Source: Hippophae tibetana
Taxonomy: Eukaryota; Streptophyta; Magnoliopsida; Rosales; Elaeagnaceae
Length of the DNA: 64,000 bases
Direction: 5' to 3'
Assembly: GCA_037013495.1 (NCBI GenBank)
Contig: JAZDXN010000029.1
Location: 2,740,501-2,804,500 of the forward strand
Below, piece by piece: positions 1-11,570 of the stretch (position 1 is its first letter; each line of letters opens with the position of its first letter). Both the position numbers and the translations under genes were made by a program. A model generated the notes under the pieces. That model ran no database searches and was not told the DNA's origin. It saw only the letters and a list, made by a program, of their open reading frames with translations.

Positions 1-771
1 AATGAGAAGAGAAAAAGAAGAGGAGTGCTACTTTTTAATGTTTTCCTTAACATATTTTAGAAAATCGGAGTTGTACCTGGAAACGGTCATAACTTTTGAC
101 TCGTTTGTAAAAACGACTATAATAGTATATGAAACTGAAGGTCTTATCGATATCCATAATCTTAGCTGACCTGGCTATATAAATTCATTACTTGATCCTA
201 AATTCCATCATTTACATCACTTATCGAGGGTTTAAAGTTTTTATCACATATTTTACATTTTTGGTTTTATTCTATAGAGTTGTAATGAAGATGGATGAGC
301 CGACCAAGTGTATGTTTAAAAATAAACTAATGAATAAGAATATAATACAAATAATTTCATGATCCAACTAAAGAAATGAGAAGCGAAAAAGAAGAGGAGT
401 GCTACTTTTTATTGTTTTCAATAACTTATTTGAGAAATCGTAGTTGTACCTTGAAACGGTCATAACTTTTGACTCGTGTGTAAAAACGACTATTATACTA
501 TATCAAACCGAAGGTCTTATCGATATCCATAATCTTCGCTGACCTGGCTATTTAAATTCATTACTTGATCCTAAATTCAATCATTTACATCACTTATCGA
601 GGGTTTAAAGTTTTTATCATATATTTTACATTTTTGGTTTTATTCTATAGAGTTGTAATGAAGATGGATGAGCCGACCAAGTGTATGTTTAAAAATAAAC
701 TAATGAATAAGAATATAAGACAAATAATTTCATGATCTAACTAAAGAAATGAGAAGCGAAAAAGAAGAGGA

Positions 772-981
772 GTGCTACTTTTTATTGTTTTCAATAACTT
801 ATTTGAGAAATCGCAGTTGTACATTGAAACGGTCATAACTTCTGACTCGGTTGTAAAAACGACTATTATAGTATATCAAACCGAAGGTCATATCGATATC
901 CATAATCTTAGGAAACTTAGCTATATAAATTCATTACTTGATCCTAAATTCCATCATTTACATCACTTATCGAGGGTTTAA
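772..981 (+). other. Fortuitous 69-codon open frame in S5 monomers, judged non-coding
   Basis: Ten near-identical frames start at 772, 5624, 7862, 8608, 9354, 10100, 10846, 12338, 24274 and 25764, each at offset 22 of an S5 monomer. They begin with GTG, not ATG, and have no introns, polyadenylation context or flanking unique sequence. The frame is open only because S5 changed TAA to AAA in agctaacct; other classes have TAA or TGA there. The predicted peptide would start MLLFIVFNNLF and be rich in L, I and H, with no domain I recognise. Differences between copies (I/L, S/P, S/R, S/F, D/Y) look neutral. I conclude it is a by-product of the repeat; expression cannot be excluded from sequence alone. 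Confidence 0.8.
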
Positions 982-1123
982 AGTTTTTATCACATATTTT
1001 ACATTTTTGGTTTTATTCTATAGAGTTGTAATGAAGATGGATGAGCCGACCAAGTGTATGTTTAAAAATAAACTAATAACTAAGAATATAATACAAATAA
1101 TTTCATGATCCAACTAAAGAAAT

Positions 1124-1496
1124 GAGAAAAGAAAAAGAAGAGGAGTGCTACGTTTTATTGTTTTCAATAACTTATTTGAGAAATCGCAGTTGTACCTTGA
1201 AACGGTCATAACTTTTGACTCGTGTGTAAAAACGACTATTATAGTATATCAAACCGAAGGTCTTATCGATATCCATAATCTTCGCTGACCTGGCTATATA
1301 AATTCATTACTTGATCCTAAATTCAATCATTTACATCACTTATCGAGGGTTTAAAGTTTTTATCACATATTTTACATTTTTGGTTTTATTCTATAGAGTT
1401 GTAATGAGGATGGATGAGCCGACCAAGTGTATGTTTAAAAATAAACTAATGAATAAGAATATAATACAAATAATTTCATGATCCAACTAAAGAAAT
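1124..1496 (+). repeat. Representative monomer of class S3
   Basis: S3 has gagaaaaga in the purine box, tttattg (here with a private cgttttattg), cgtgtgtaaa, gaaggtctt, ttcgctgacctgg and ttcaatcatt in place of ttccatcatt. It is usually preceded by aataactaag. Two sub-variants recur. S3-prime has gagaagcga, atactatatc and ctatttaaattc (at 378, 5230, 11944, 25371 and others). The TA-insertion form is listed separately. Confidence 0.85.
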
Positions 1497-1869
1497 GAGA
1501 AGCGAAAAAGAAGAGGAGTGCTACTTTTTATTGTTTTCAATAACTTATTTGAGAAATCGCAGTTGTACCTTGAAACGGTCATAACTTTTGACTCGTGTGT
1601 AAAAACGACTATTATAGTATATCAAACCGAAGGTCATATCGATATCCATAATCTTAGCTAACCTAGCTATATAAATTCATTACTCGATCCTAAATTCCAT
1701 CATTTACATCACTTATCGAGGGTTTAAATTTTTTATCACATATTTTACATTTTTGGTTTTATTCTATAGAGTTGTAATGAAGATGGATGAGCCGACCAAG
1801 TGTATGTTTAAAAAAAAACTAATGACTAAGAATATAATACAAATAATTTCATGATACAATTAAAGAAAT
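1497..1869 (+). repeat. Reference monomer, class S2, with internal landmarks
   Basis: Class S2 has gagaagcga at its start, tttattgttttc, cgcagttg, ttgaaacgg, cgtgtgtaaa, caaaccgaaggtcat and ttagctaacctag. Landmarks, as offsets from the monomer start: a purine-rich run at 1-22; ggtcataacttttgactcg from about 81; overlapping ClaI and EcoRV sites (atcgatatc) at 142-150 inside the palindrome atatcgatat; a TATA-like ctatataaa at 171-179; cgagggttta from 221; a nearly invariant T-rich stretch from about 235 to 280; gatgagccgaccaag at 290-304; and an A-rich tail with few G or C to the end. GC is 108 of 373. Confidence 0.9.
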
Positions 1870-2242
1870 GAGAAGAGAAACAGAAGAGGAGTGCTACTTT
1901 TTAATGTTTTCCATAACATATTTTAGAAATCGGAGTTGTACCTTGAAACGCTCATAACTTTTGACACGTTTCTAAAAACGACTATAATAGTATATGAAAC
2001 TGAAGGTCTTATCGATATCCATAATCTTAGCTGACCTGGCTATATAAATTCATTACTTGATCCTAAATTCCATCATTTACATCACTTATCGAGGGTTTAA
2101 AGTTTTTATCACATATTTTACATTTTTGGTTTTATTCTATAGAGTTCTAATGAAGATGGTTGAGCCGACCAAGTGTATGTTTAAAAATAAACTAATGAAT
2201 AACAATATAATACAAATAATTTCATGATCCAACTAAAGAAAT

Positions 2243-2615
2243 GAGAAGAGAAAAAGAAGAGGAGTGCTACTTTTTATTGTTTTCAATAACTTATTTGAGA
2301 AATCGTAGTTGTACCTTGAAGCGGTCATAACTTTTGACTCGTGTTTAAAAACGACTATTATAGTATATCAAACCGAAGGTCATATCGATATCCATAATCT
2401 TAGCTAACCTGGCTATATAAATTCATCACTTGATCCTAAATTCCATCATTTACATCACTTATCGAGGGTTTAAATTTTTTATCACATATTTTACATTTTT
2501 GGTTTTATTCTATAGAGTTGTAATGAAGATGGATGAGCCGACCAAGTGTATGTTTAAAAAAAAACTAATGACTAAGAATATAATACAAATAATTTCATGA
2601 TACAATTAAAGAAAT
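2243..2615 (+). repeat. Representative monomer of class S4
   Basis: S4 has gagaagagaaaaag, tttattg, ttgaagcggtc (G where the other classes have A), cgtgtttaaa, ccgaaggtcat, ttagctaacctgg and ttcatcactt. It tends to alternate with S1, most clearly between about 28 and 43 kb and in 61-63 kb. Confidence 0.87.
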
Positions 2616-3148
2616 GAGAAGAGAAAAAGAAGAGGAGTGCTACTTTTTAATGTTTTCCATAACATATTTTAGAAATCGGAGTTGTACCTTGAAACGGTCA
2701 TAACTTTTGACTCGTTTGTAAAAACGACTATAATAGTATATGAAACTGAAGGTCTTATCGATATCCATAATCTTAGCTAACCTGGCTATATAAATTCATT
2801 ACTTGATCCTAAATTCCATCATTTACATCACTTATCGAGGGTTTAAAGTTTTTATCACATATTTTACATTTTTGGTTTTATTCTATAGAGTTGTAATGAA
2901 GATGGATGAGCCGACCAAGTGTATGTTTAAAAATAAACTAATGAATAAGAATATAATACAAATAATTTCATGATCCAACTAAAGAAATGAGAAGCGAAAA
3001 AGAAGAGGAGTGCTACTTTTTATTGTTTTCAATAACTTATTTGAGAAATCGCAGTTGTACCTTGAAACGGTCATAACTTCTGACTCGGTTGTAAAAACGA
3101 CTATTATAGTATATCAAACCGAAGGTCATATCGATATCCATAATCTTA

Positions 3149-4852
3149 GCTAACCTAGCTATATAAATTCATTACTTGATCCTAAATTCCATCATTTACA
3201 TCACTTATCGAGGGTTTAAAGTTTTTATCACATATTTTACATTTTTGGTTTTATTCTATAGAGTTGTAATGAAGATGGATGAGCCGATAAAGTGTATGTT
3301 TAAAAATAAACTAATGAATAACAATATAATACAAATAATTTCATGATCCAACTAAAGAAATGAGAAGCGAAAAAGAAGAGGAGTGCCACTTTTTATTGTT
3401 TTCAATAACTTATTTGAGAAATCGCAGTTGTACCTTTAAGCGGTCATAACTTTTGACTCGTGTGTAAAAACGTCTATTATAGTATATCAAACCGAAGGTC
3501 ATATCGATATCCATAATCTTAGCTAACCTGGCTATATAAATTCATCACTTGATCCTAAATTCCATCATTTACATCACTTATCGAGGGTTTAAAGTTTTTA
3601 TCACATATTTTACATTTTTGGTTTTATTCTATAGAGTTGTAATGAAGATGGATGAGCCGACCAAGTGTATGTTTAAAAATAAACTAATAACTAAGAATAT
3701 AATACAAAAAATTTCATGATCCAACTAAAGAAATGAGAAAAGAAAAAGAAGAGGAGTGCTACTTTTTATTGTTTTCAATAACTTATTTGAGAAATCGCAG
3801 TTGTACCTTGAAACGGTCATAACTTTTGACTCGTGTGTAAAAACGACTATTATATAGTATATCAAACCGAAGGTCTTATCGATATCCATAATCTTCGCTG
3901 ACCTGGCTATATAAATTCATTACTTGATCCTAAATTCAATCATTTACATCACTTATCGAGGGTTTAAAGTTTTTATCACATATTTTACATTTTTGGTTTT
4001 ATTCTATAGAGTTGTAATGAAGATGGATGAGCCGACCAAGTGTATGTTTAAAAATAAACTAATAAATAAGAATATAATACAAATAATTTCATGATCCAAC
4101 TAAAGAAATGAGAAGCGAAAAAGAAGAGGAGTGCTACTTTTTATTGTTTTCAATAACTTATTTGAGAAATCGCAGTTGTACCTTGAAACGGTCATAACTT
4201 TTGACTCGTGTGTAAAAACGTCTATTATAGTATATCAAACCGAAGGTCATATCGATATCCATAATCTTAGCTAACCTAGCTATATAAATTCATTACTTGA
4301 TCCTAAATTCCATCATTTACATCACTTATCGAGGGTTTAAAGTTTTTATCACATATTTTACATTTTTGGTTTTATTCTATAGAGTTGTAATGAAGATGGA
4401 TGAGCCGACCAAGTGTATGTTTAAAAATAAACTAATGAATAAGAATATAATACAAATAATTTCATGATCCAACTAAAGAAATGAGAAGCGAAAAAGAAGA
4501 GGAGTGCTACTTTTTATTGTTTTCAATTACTTATTTGAGAAATCACAGTTGTACCTTGAAACGGTCATAACTTTTGACTCGTGTGTAAAAACGACTATTA
4601 TAGTATATCAAACCGAAGGTCATATCGATATCCATAATATTAGCTAACCTAGCTATATAAATTCATTACTTGATCCTAAATTCCATCATTTACATCACTT
4701 ATCGAGGGTTTAAATTTTTTATCACATATTTTACATTTTTGGTTTTATTCTATAGAGTTGTAATGAAGATGGATGAGCCGACCAAGTGTATGTTAAAAAA
4801 AAAACTAATGACTAAGAATATAATACAAATAATTTCATGATAGAATTCAAGA
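3149..4852 (+). repeat. Monomers 9 (part) to 13, outside duplication I
   Basis: Satellite monomers that complete the first 13-monomer period. They include an S4-like mosaic at 3362 (cctttaagcgg with cgtgtgt), the first TA-insertion S3 at 3735, and three S2 copies. The stretch ends with the only EcoRI site I noticed (gaattc at 4843-4848), caused by a C in an otherwise common gaattaaag context. Confidence 0.85.
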
Positions 4853-7800
4853 AATGAGAAGAGAAAAAGAAGAGGAGTGCTACTTTTTAATGTTTTCCTT
4901 AACATATTTTAGAAAATCGGAGTTGTACCTGGAAACGGTCATAACTTTTGACTCGTTTGTAAAAACGACTATAATAGTATATGAAACTGAAGGTCTTATC
5001 GATATCCATAATCTTAGCTGACCTGGCTATATAAATTCATTACTTGATCCTAAATTCCATCATTTACATCACTTATCGAGGGTTTAAAGTTTTTATCACA
5101 TATTTTACATTTTTGGTTTTATTCTATAGAGTTGTAATGAAGATGGATGAGCCGACCAAGTGTATGTTTAAAAATAAACTAATGAATAAGAATATAATAC
5201 AAATAATTTCATGATCCAACTAAAGAAATGAGAAGCGAAAAAGAAGAGGAGTGCTACTTTTTATTGTTTTCAATAACTTATTTGAGAAATCGTAGTTGTA
5301 CCTTGAAACGGTCATAACTTTTGACTCGTGTGTAAAAACGACTATTATACTATATCAAACCGAAGGTCTTATCGATATCCATAATCTTCGCTGACCTGGC
5401 TATTTAAATTCATTACTTGATCCTAAATTCAATCATTTACATCACTTATCGAGGGTTTAAAGTTTTTATCATATATTTTACATTTTTGGTTTTATTCTAT
5501 AGAGTTGTAATGAAGATGGATGAGCCGACCAAGTGTATGTTTAAAAATAAACTAATGAATAAGAATATAAGACAAATAATTTCATGATCTAACTAAAGAA
5601 ATGAGAAGCGAAAAAGAAGAGGAGTGCTACTTTTTATTGTTTTCAATAACTTATTTGAGAAATCGCAGTTGTACATTGAAACGGTCATAACTTCTGACTC
5701 GGTTGTAAAAACGACTATTATAGTATATCAAACCGAAGGTCATATCGATATCCATAATCTTAGGAAACTTAGCTATATAAATTCATTACTTGATCCTAAA
5801 TTCCATCATTTACATCACTTATCGAGGGTTTAAAGTTTTTATCACATATTTTACATTTTTGGTTTTATTCTATAGAGTTGTAATGAAGATGGATGAGCCG
5901 ACCAAGTGTATGTTTAAAAATAAACTAATAACTAAGAATATAATACAAATAATTTCATGATCCAACTAAAGAAATGAGAAAAGAAAAAGAAGAGGAGTGC
6001 TACGTTTTATTGTTTTCAATAACTTATTTGAGAAATCGCAGTTGTACCTTGAAACGGTCATAACTTTTGACTCGTGTGTAAAAACGACTATTATAGTATA
6101 TCAAACCGAAGGTCTTATCGATATCCATAATCTTCGCTGACCTGGCTATATAAATTCATTACTTGATCCTAAATTCAATCATTTACATCACTTATCGAGG
6201 GTTTAAAGTTTTTATCACATATTTTACATTTTTGGTTTTATTCTATAGAGTTGTAATGAGGATGGATGAGCCGACCAAGTGTATGTTTAAAAATAAACTA
6301 ATGAATAAGAATATAATACAAATAATTTCATGATCCAACTAAAGAAATGAGAAGCGAAAAAGAAGAGGAGTGCTACTTTTTATTGTTTTCAATAACTTAT
6401 TTGAGAAATCGCAGTTGTACCTTGAAACGGTCATAACTTTTGACTCGTGTGTAAAAACGACTATTATAGTATATCAAACCGAAGGTCATATCGATATCCA
6501 TAATCTTAGCTAACCTAGCTATATAAATTCATTACTCGATCCTAAATTCCATCATTTACATCACTTATCGAGGGTTTAAATTTTTTATCACATATTTTAC
6601 ATTTTTGGTTTTATTCTATAGAGTTGTAATGAAGATGGATGAGCCGACCAAGTGTATGTTTAAAAAAAAACTAATGACTAAGAATATAATACAAATAATT
6701 TCATGATACAATTAAAGAAATGAGAAGAGAAACAGAAGAGGAGTGCTACTTTTTAATGTTTTCCATAACATATTTTAGAAATCGGAGTTGTACCTTGAAA
6801 CGCTCATAACTTTTGACACGTTTCTAAAAACGACTATAATAGTATATGAAACTGAAGGTCTTATCGATATCCATAATCTTAGCTGACCTGGCTATATAAA
6901 TTCATTACTTGATCCTAAATTCCATCATTTACATCACTTATCGAGGGTTTAAAGTTTTTATCACATATTTTACATTTTTGGTTTTATTCTATAGAGTTCT
7001 AATGAAGATGGTTGAGCCGACCAAGTGTATGTTTAAAAATAAACTAATGAATAACAATATAATACAAATAATTTCATGATCCAACTAAAGAAATGAGAAG
7101 AGAAAAAGAAGAGGAGTGCTACTTTTTATTGTTTTCAATAACTTATTTGAGAAATCGTAGTTGTACCTTGAAGCGGTCATAACTTTTGACTCGTGTTTAA
7201 AAACGACTATTATAGTATATCAAACCGAAGGTCATATCGATATCCATAATCTTAGCTAACCTGGCTATATAAATTCATCACTTGATCCTAAATTCCATCA
7301 TTTACATCACTTATCGAGGGTTTAAATTTTTTATCACATATTTTACATTTTTGGTTTTATTCTATAGAGTTGTAATGAAGATGGATGAGCCGACCAAGTG
7401 TATGTTTAAAAAAAAACTAATGACTAAGAATATAATACAAATAATTTCATGATACAATTAAAGAAATGAGAAGAGAAAAAGAAGAGGAGTGCTACTTTTT
7501 AATGTTTTCCATAACATATTTTAGAAATCGGAGTTGTACCTTGAAACGGTCATAACTTTTGACTCGTTTGTAAAAACGACTATAATAGTATATGAAACTG
7601 AAGGTCTTATCGATATCCATAATCTTAGCTAACCTGGCTATATAAATTCATTACTTGATCCTAAATTCCATCATTTACATCACTTATCGAGGGTTTAAAG
7701 TTTTTATCACATATTTTACATTTTTGGTTTTATTCTATAGAGTTGTAATGAAGATGGATGAGCCGACCAAGTGTATGTTTAAAAATAAACTAATGAATAA

Positions 7801-8000
7801 GAATATAATACAAATAATTTCATGATCCAACTAAAGAAATGAGAAGCGAAAAAGAAGAGGAGTGCTACTTTTTATTGTTTTCAATAACTTATTTGAGAAA
7901 TCGCAGTTGTACCTTGAAACGGTCATAACTTCTGACTCGGTTGTAAAAACGACTATTATAGTATATCAAACCGAAGGTCATATCGATATCCATAATCTTA
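4853..8000 (+). repeat. 13-monomer segmental duplication I, copy 2
   Basis: Second copy of 1-3148. It runs into the 4-monomer HOR at its right end: the shared S1 at 7468 is followed by an S5 in this copy and by an S2-like monomer in copy 1. Confidence 0.88.
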
Positions 8001-8213
8001 GCAAACTTAGCTATATAAATTCATTACTTGATCCTAAATTCCATCATTTACATCACTTATCGAGGGTTTAAAGTTTTTATCACATATTTTACATTTTTGG
8101 TTTTATTCTATAGAGTTGTAATGAAGATGGATGAGCCGACCAAGTGTATGTTTAAAAAACAACTAATGACTAAGAATATAATACAAATAATTTCATGATA
8201 CAATTAAAGAAAT
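7841..8213 (+). repeat. Representative monomer of class S5 (open-frame class)
   Basis: S5 has gagaagcga, cttctgactcggttgt and a change of agctaacctagc to agcaaacttagc (or aggaaacttagc). It is found at 751, 5603, 7841, 8587, 9333, 10079, 10825, 12317, 24253 and 25743, and I saw none after 26.1 kb. The change removes an in-frame stop, so each copy carries a 69-codon open frame (see the separate entry). Confidence 0.87.
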
Positions 8214-9705
8214 GAGAAGAGAAAAAGAAGAGGGGTGCTACTTTTTAATGTTTTCCATAACATATTTTAGAAATCGGAGTTGTACCTTGAAACGGTCATA
8301 ACTTTTGACTCGTGTGTAAAAACGACTATTATAGTATATCAAACCGAAGGTCATATCGATATCCATAATATTAGCTAACCTAGCTATATAAATTCATTAC
8401 TTGATCCTAAATTCCATCATTTACATCACTTATCGAGGGTTTAAATTTTTTATCACATATTTTACATTTTTGGTTTTATTCTATAGAGTTCTAATGAAGA
8501 TGGTTGAGCCGACCAAGTGTATGTTTAAAAATAAACTAATGAATAAGAATATAATACAAATAATTTCATGATCCAACTAAAGAAATGAGAAGCGAAAAAG
8601 AAGATGAGTGCTACTTTTTATTGTTTTCAATAACTTATTTGAGAAATCGCAGTTGTACCTTGAAACGGTCATAACTTCTGACCCGGTTGTAAAAACGACT
8701 ATTATAGTATATCAAACCGAAGGTCATATCGATATCCATAATCTTAGCAAACTTAGCTATATAAATTCATTACTTGATCCTAAATTCCATCATTTACATC
8801 ACTTATCGAGGGTTTAAAGTTTTTATCACATATTTTACATTTTTGGTTTTATTCTATAGAGTTGTAATGAAGATGGATGAGCCGACCAAGTGTATGTTTA
8901 AAAAAAAACTAATGACTAAGAATATAATACAAATAATTTCATGATACAATTAAAGAAATGAGAAGAGAAAAAGAAGAGGAGTGCTACTTTTTAATGTTTT
9001 CCATAACATATTTTAGAAATCGGAGTTGTACCTTGAAACGGTCATAACTTTTGACTCGTTTGTAAAAACGACTATAATAGTATATGAAACTGAAGGTCTT
9101 ATCGATATCCATAATCTTAGCTAACCTGGCTATATAAATTCATTACTTGATCCTAAATTCCATCATTTACATCACTTATCGAGGGTTTAAAGTTTTTATC
9201 ACATATTTTACATTTTTGGTTTTATTCTATAGAGTTGTAATGAAGATGGATGAGCCGACCAAGTGTATGTTTAAAAATAAACTAATGAATAAGAATATAA
9301 TACAAATAATTTCATGATCCAACTAAAGAAATGAGAAGCGAAAAAGAAGAGGAGTGCTACTTTTTATTGTTTTCAATAACTTATTTGAGAAATCGCAGTT
9401 GTACCTTGAAACGGTCATAACTTCTGACTCGGTTGTAAAAACGACTATTATAGTATATCAAACCGAAGGTCATATCGATATCCATAATCTTAGCAAACTT
9501 AGCTATATAAATTCATTACTTGATCCTAAATTCCATCATTTACATCACTTATCGAGGGTTTAAAGTTTTTATCACATATTTTACATTTTTGGTTTTATTC
9601 TATAGAGTTGTAATGAAGATGGATGAGCCGACCAAGTGTATGTTTAAAAAACAACTAATGACTAAGAATATAATACAAATAATTTCATGATACAATTAAA
9701 GAAAT

Positions 9706-10078
9706 GAGAAGAGAAAAAGAAGAGGAGTGCTACTTTTTAATGTTTTCCATAACATATTTTAGAAATCGGAGTTGTACCTTGAAACGGTCATAACTTTTGA
9801 CTCGTGTGTAAAAACGACTATTATAGTATATCAAACCGAAGGTCATATCGATATCCATAATATTAGCTAACCTAGCTATATAAATTCATTACTTGATCCT
9901 AAATTCCATCATTTACATCACTTATCGAGGGTTTAAATTTTTTATCACATATTTTACATTTTTGGTTTTATTCTATAGAGTTCTAATGAAGATGGTTGAG
10001 CCGACCAAGTGTATGTTTAAAAATAAACTAATGAATAAGAATATAATACAAATAATTTCATGATCCAACTAAAGAAAT
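9706..10078 (+). repeat. Representative monomer of class S6 (fixed S1/S2 chimera)
   Basis: The left part, up to ggtcataacttttgactcg, is S1 (tttaatg, cataacatatttta, cggag). The right part is S2 (cgtgtgtaaa, caaaccgaaggtcat, attagctaacctag). Copies lie at 8214, 9706, 11198 and 24626, always directly after an S5 monomer. The shared switch point shows it arose once by recombination and was then carried along by amplification. Confidence 0.82.
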
Positions 10079-11570
10079 GAGAAGCGAAAAAGAAGATGAG
10101 TGCTACTTTTTATTGTTTTCAATAACTTATTTGAGAAATCGCAGTTGTACCTTGAAACGGTCATAACTTCTGACCCGGTTGTAAAAACGACTATTATAGT
10201 ATATCAAACCGAAGGTCATATCGATATCCATAATCTTAGCAAACTTAGCTATATAAATTCATTACTTGATCCTAAATTCCATCATTTACATCACTTATCG
10301 AGGGTTTAAAGTTTTTATCACATATTTTACATTTTTGGTTTTATTCTATAGAGTTGTAATGAAGATGGATGAGCCGACCAAGTGTATGTTTAAAAAAAAA
10401 CTAATGACTAAGAATATAATACAAATAATTTCATGATACAATTAAAGAAATGAGAAGAGAAAAAGAAGAGGAGTGCTACTTTTTTTTGTTTTCCATAACA
10501 TATTTTAGAAATCGGAGTTGTACCTTGAAACGGTCATAACTTTTGACTCGTTTGTAAAAACGACTATAATAGTATATGAAACTGAAGGTCTTATCGATAT
10601 CCATAATCTTAGCTAACCTGGCTATATAAATTCATTACTTGATCCTAAATTCCATCATTTACATCACTTATCGAGGGTTTAAAGTTTTTATCACATATTT
10701 TACATTTTTGGTTTTATTCTATAGAGTTGTAATGAAGATGGATGAGCCGACCAAGTGTATGTTTAAAAATAAACTAATGAATAAGAATATAATACAAATA
10801 ATTTCATGATCCAACTAAAGAAATGAGAAGCGAAAAAGAAGAGGAGTGCTACTTTTTATTGTTTTCAATAACTTATTTGAGAAATCGCAGTTGTACCTTG
10901 AAACGGTCATAACTTCTGACTCGGTTGTAAAAACGACTATTATAGTATATCAAACCGAAGGTCATATCGATATCCATAATCTTAGCAAACTTAGCTATAT
11001 AAATTCATTACTTGATCCTAAATTCCATCATTTACATCACTTATCGAGGGTTTAAAGTTTTTATCACATATTTTACATTTTTGGTTTTATTCTATAGAGT
11101 TGTAATGAAGATGGATGAGCCGACCAAGTGTATGTTTAAAAAACAACTAATGACTAAGAATATAATACAAATAATTTCATGATACAATTAAAGAAATGAG
11201 AAGAGAAAAAGAAGAGGAGTGCTACTTTTTAATGTTTTCCATAACATATTTTAGAAATCGGAGTTGTACCTTGAAACGGTCATAACTTTTGACTCGTGTG
11301 TAAAAACGACTATTATAGTATATCAAACCGAAGGTCATATCGATATCCATAATATTAGCTAACCTAGCTATATAAATTCATTACTTGATCCTAAATTCCA
11401 TCATTTACATCACTTATCGAGGGTTTAAATTTTTTATCACATATTTTACATTTTTGGTTTTATTCTATAGAGTTGTAATGAAGATGGATGAGCCGACCAA
11501 GTGTATGTTTAAAAAAAAACTAATGACTAAGAATATAATACAAATAATTTCATGATAGAATTAAAGAAAT

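Larger units (their letters stand above)
1..3148 (+). repeat. 13-monomer segmental duplication I, copy 1
   Basis: This stretch matches 4853-8000 at an offset of 4852 bp (13 x 373 plus 3, from a 2-bp and a 1-bp insertion). Rare variants are shared at the same offset: agaaaatcgg and cctggaaac in the first monomer, cgttttattg (1151/6003), gaggatgg, actcgatcc, gacacgtttct and cgtagttg. All rare variants I compared agree. The first difference I found is near 3149, where this copy has gctaacct and the other has gcaaactt. The left end may lie outside the window. Confidence 0.88.
7330..11470 (+). repeat. 4-monomer higher-order repeat, about 2.75 units
   Basis: The order S1-S5-S6-S5 repeats with a 1492-bp unit: monomers 7468/7841/8214/8587, then 8960/9333/9706/10079, then 10452/10825/11198. 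The two S5 members are distinguishable, because the second has gacccggttg (8681 and 10173) and aagatgagtg. Private differences between units include aggggtgc near 8231 and tttttttgtttt in the S1 at 10452. Identity starts after the T-run near 7327 and ends near 11471 (guide bases gttctaat versus gttgtaat). Confidence 0.88.

Noticed and set aside
772-981. 69-codon frame as a real small gene, with a Shine-Dalgarno-like aggag before GTG
   Set aside because: The aggag touches the GTG with no spacing, the context is eukaryotic satellite, and the same purine box is present in all classes including those with in-frame stops.
1717-1726. cgagggttta as a plant telomere-repeat relic (agggttta)
   Set aside because: Only one 8-bp match per monomer, never in tandem; expected by chance in AT-rich DNA.
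1497-1869. Internal half-length (about 186-bp) dimer structure of the monomer
   Set aside because: Comparing the two halves by eye gave only short AT-rich matches such as gtttaaa; no convincing ancestral dimer.
4843-4848. Single EcoRI site as an insertion or cloning junction
   Set aside because: It differs from the common gaattaaag context by small substitutions and the repeat phase is unchanged on both sides.
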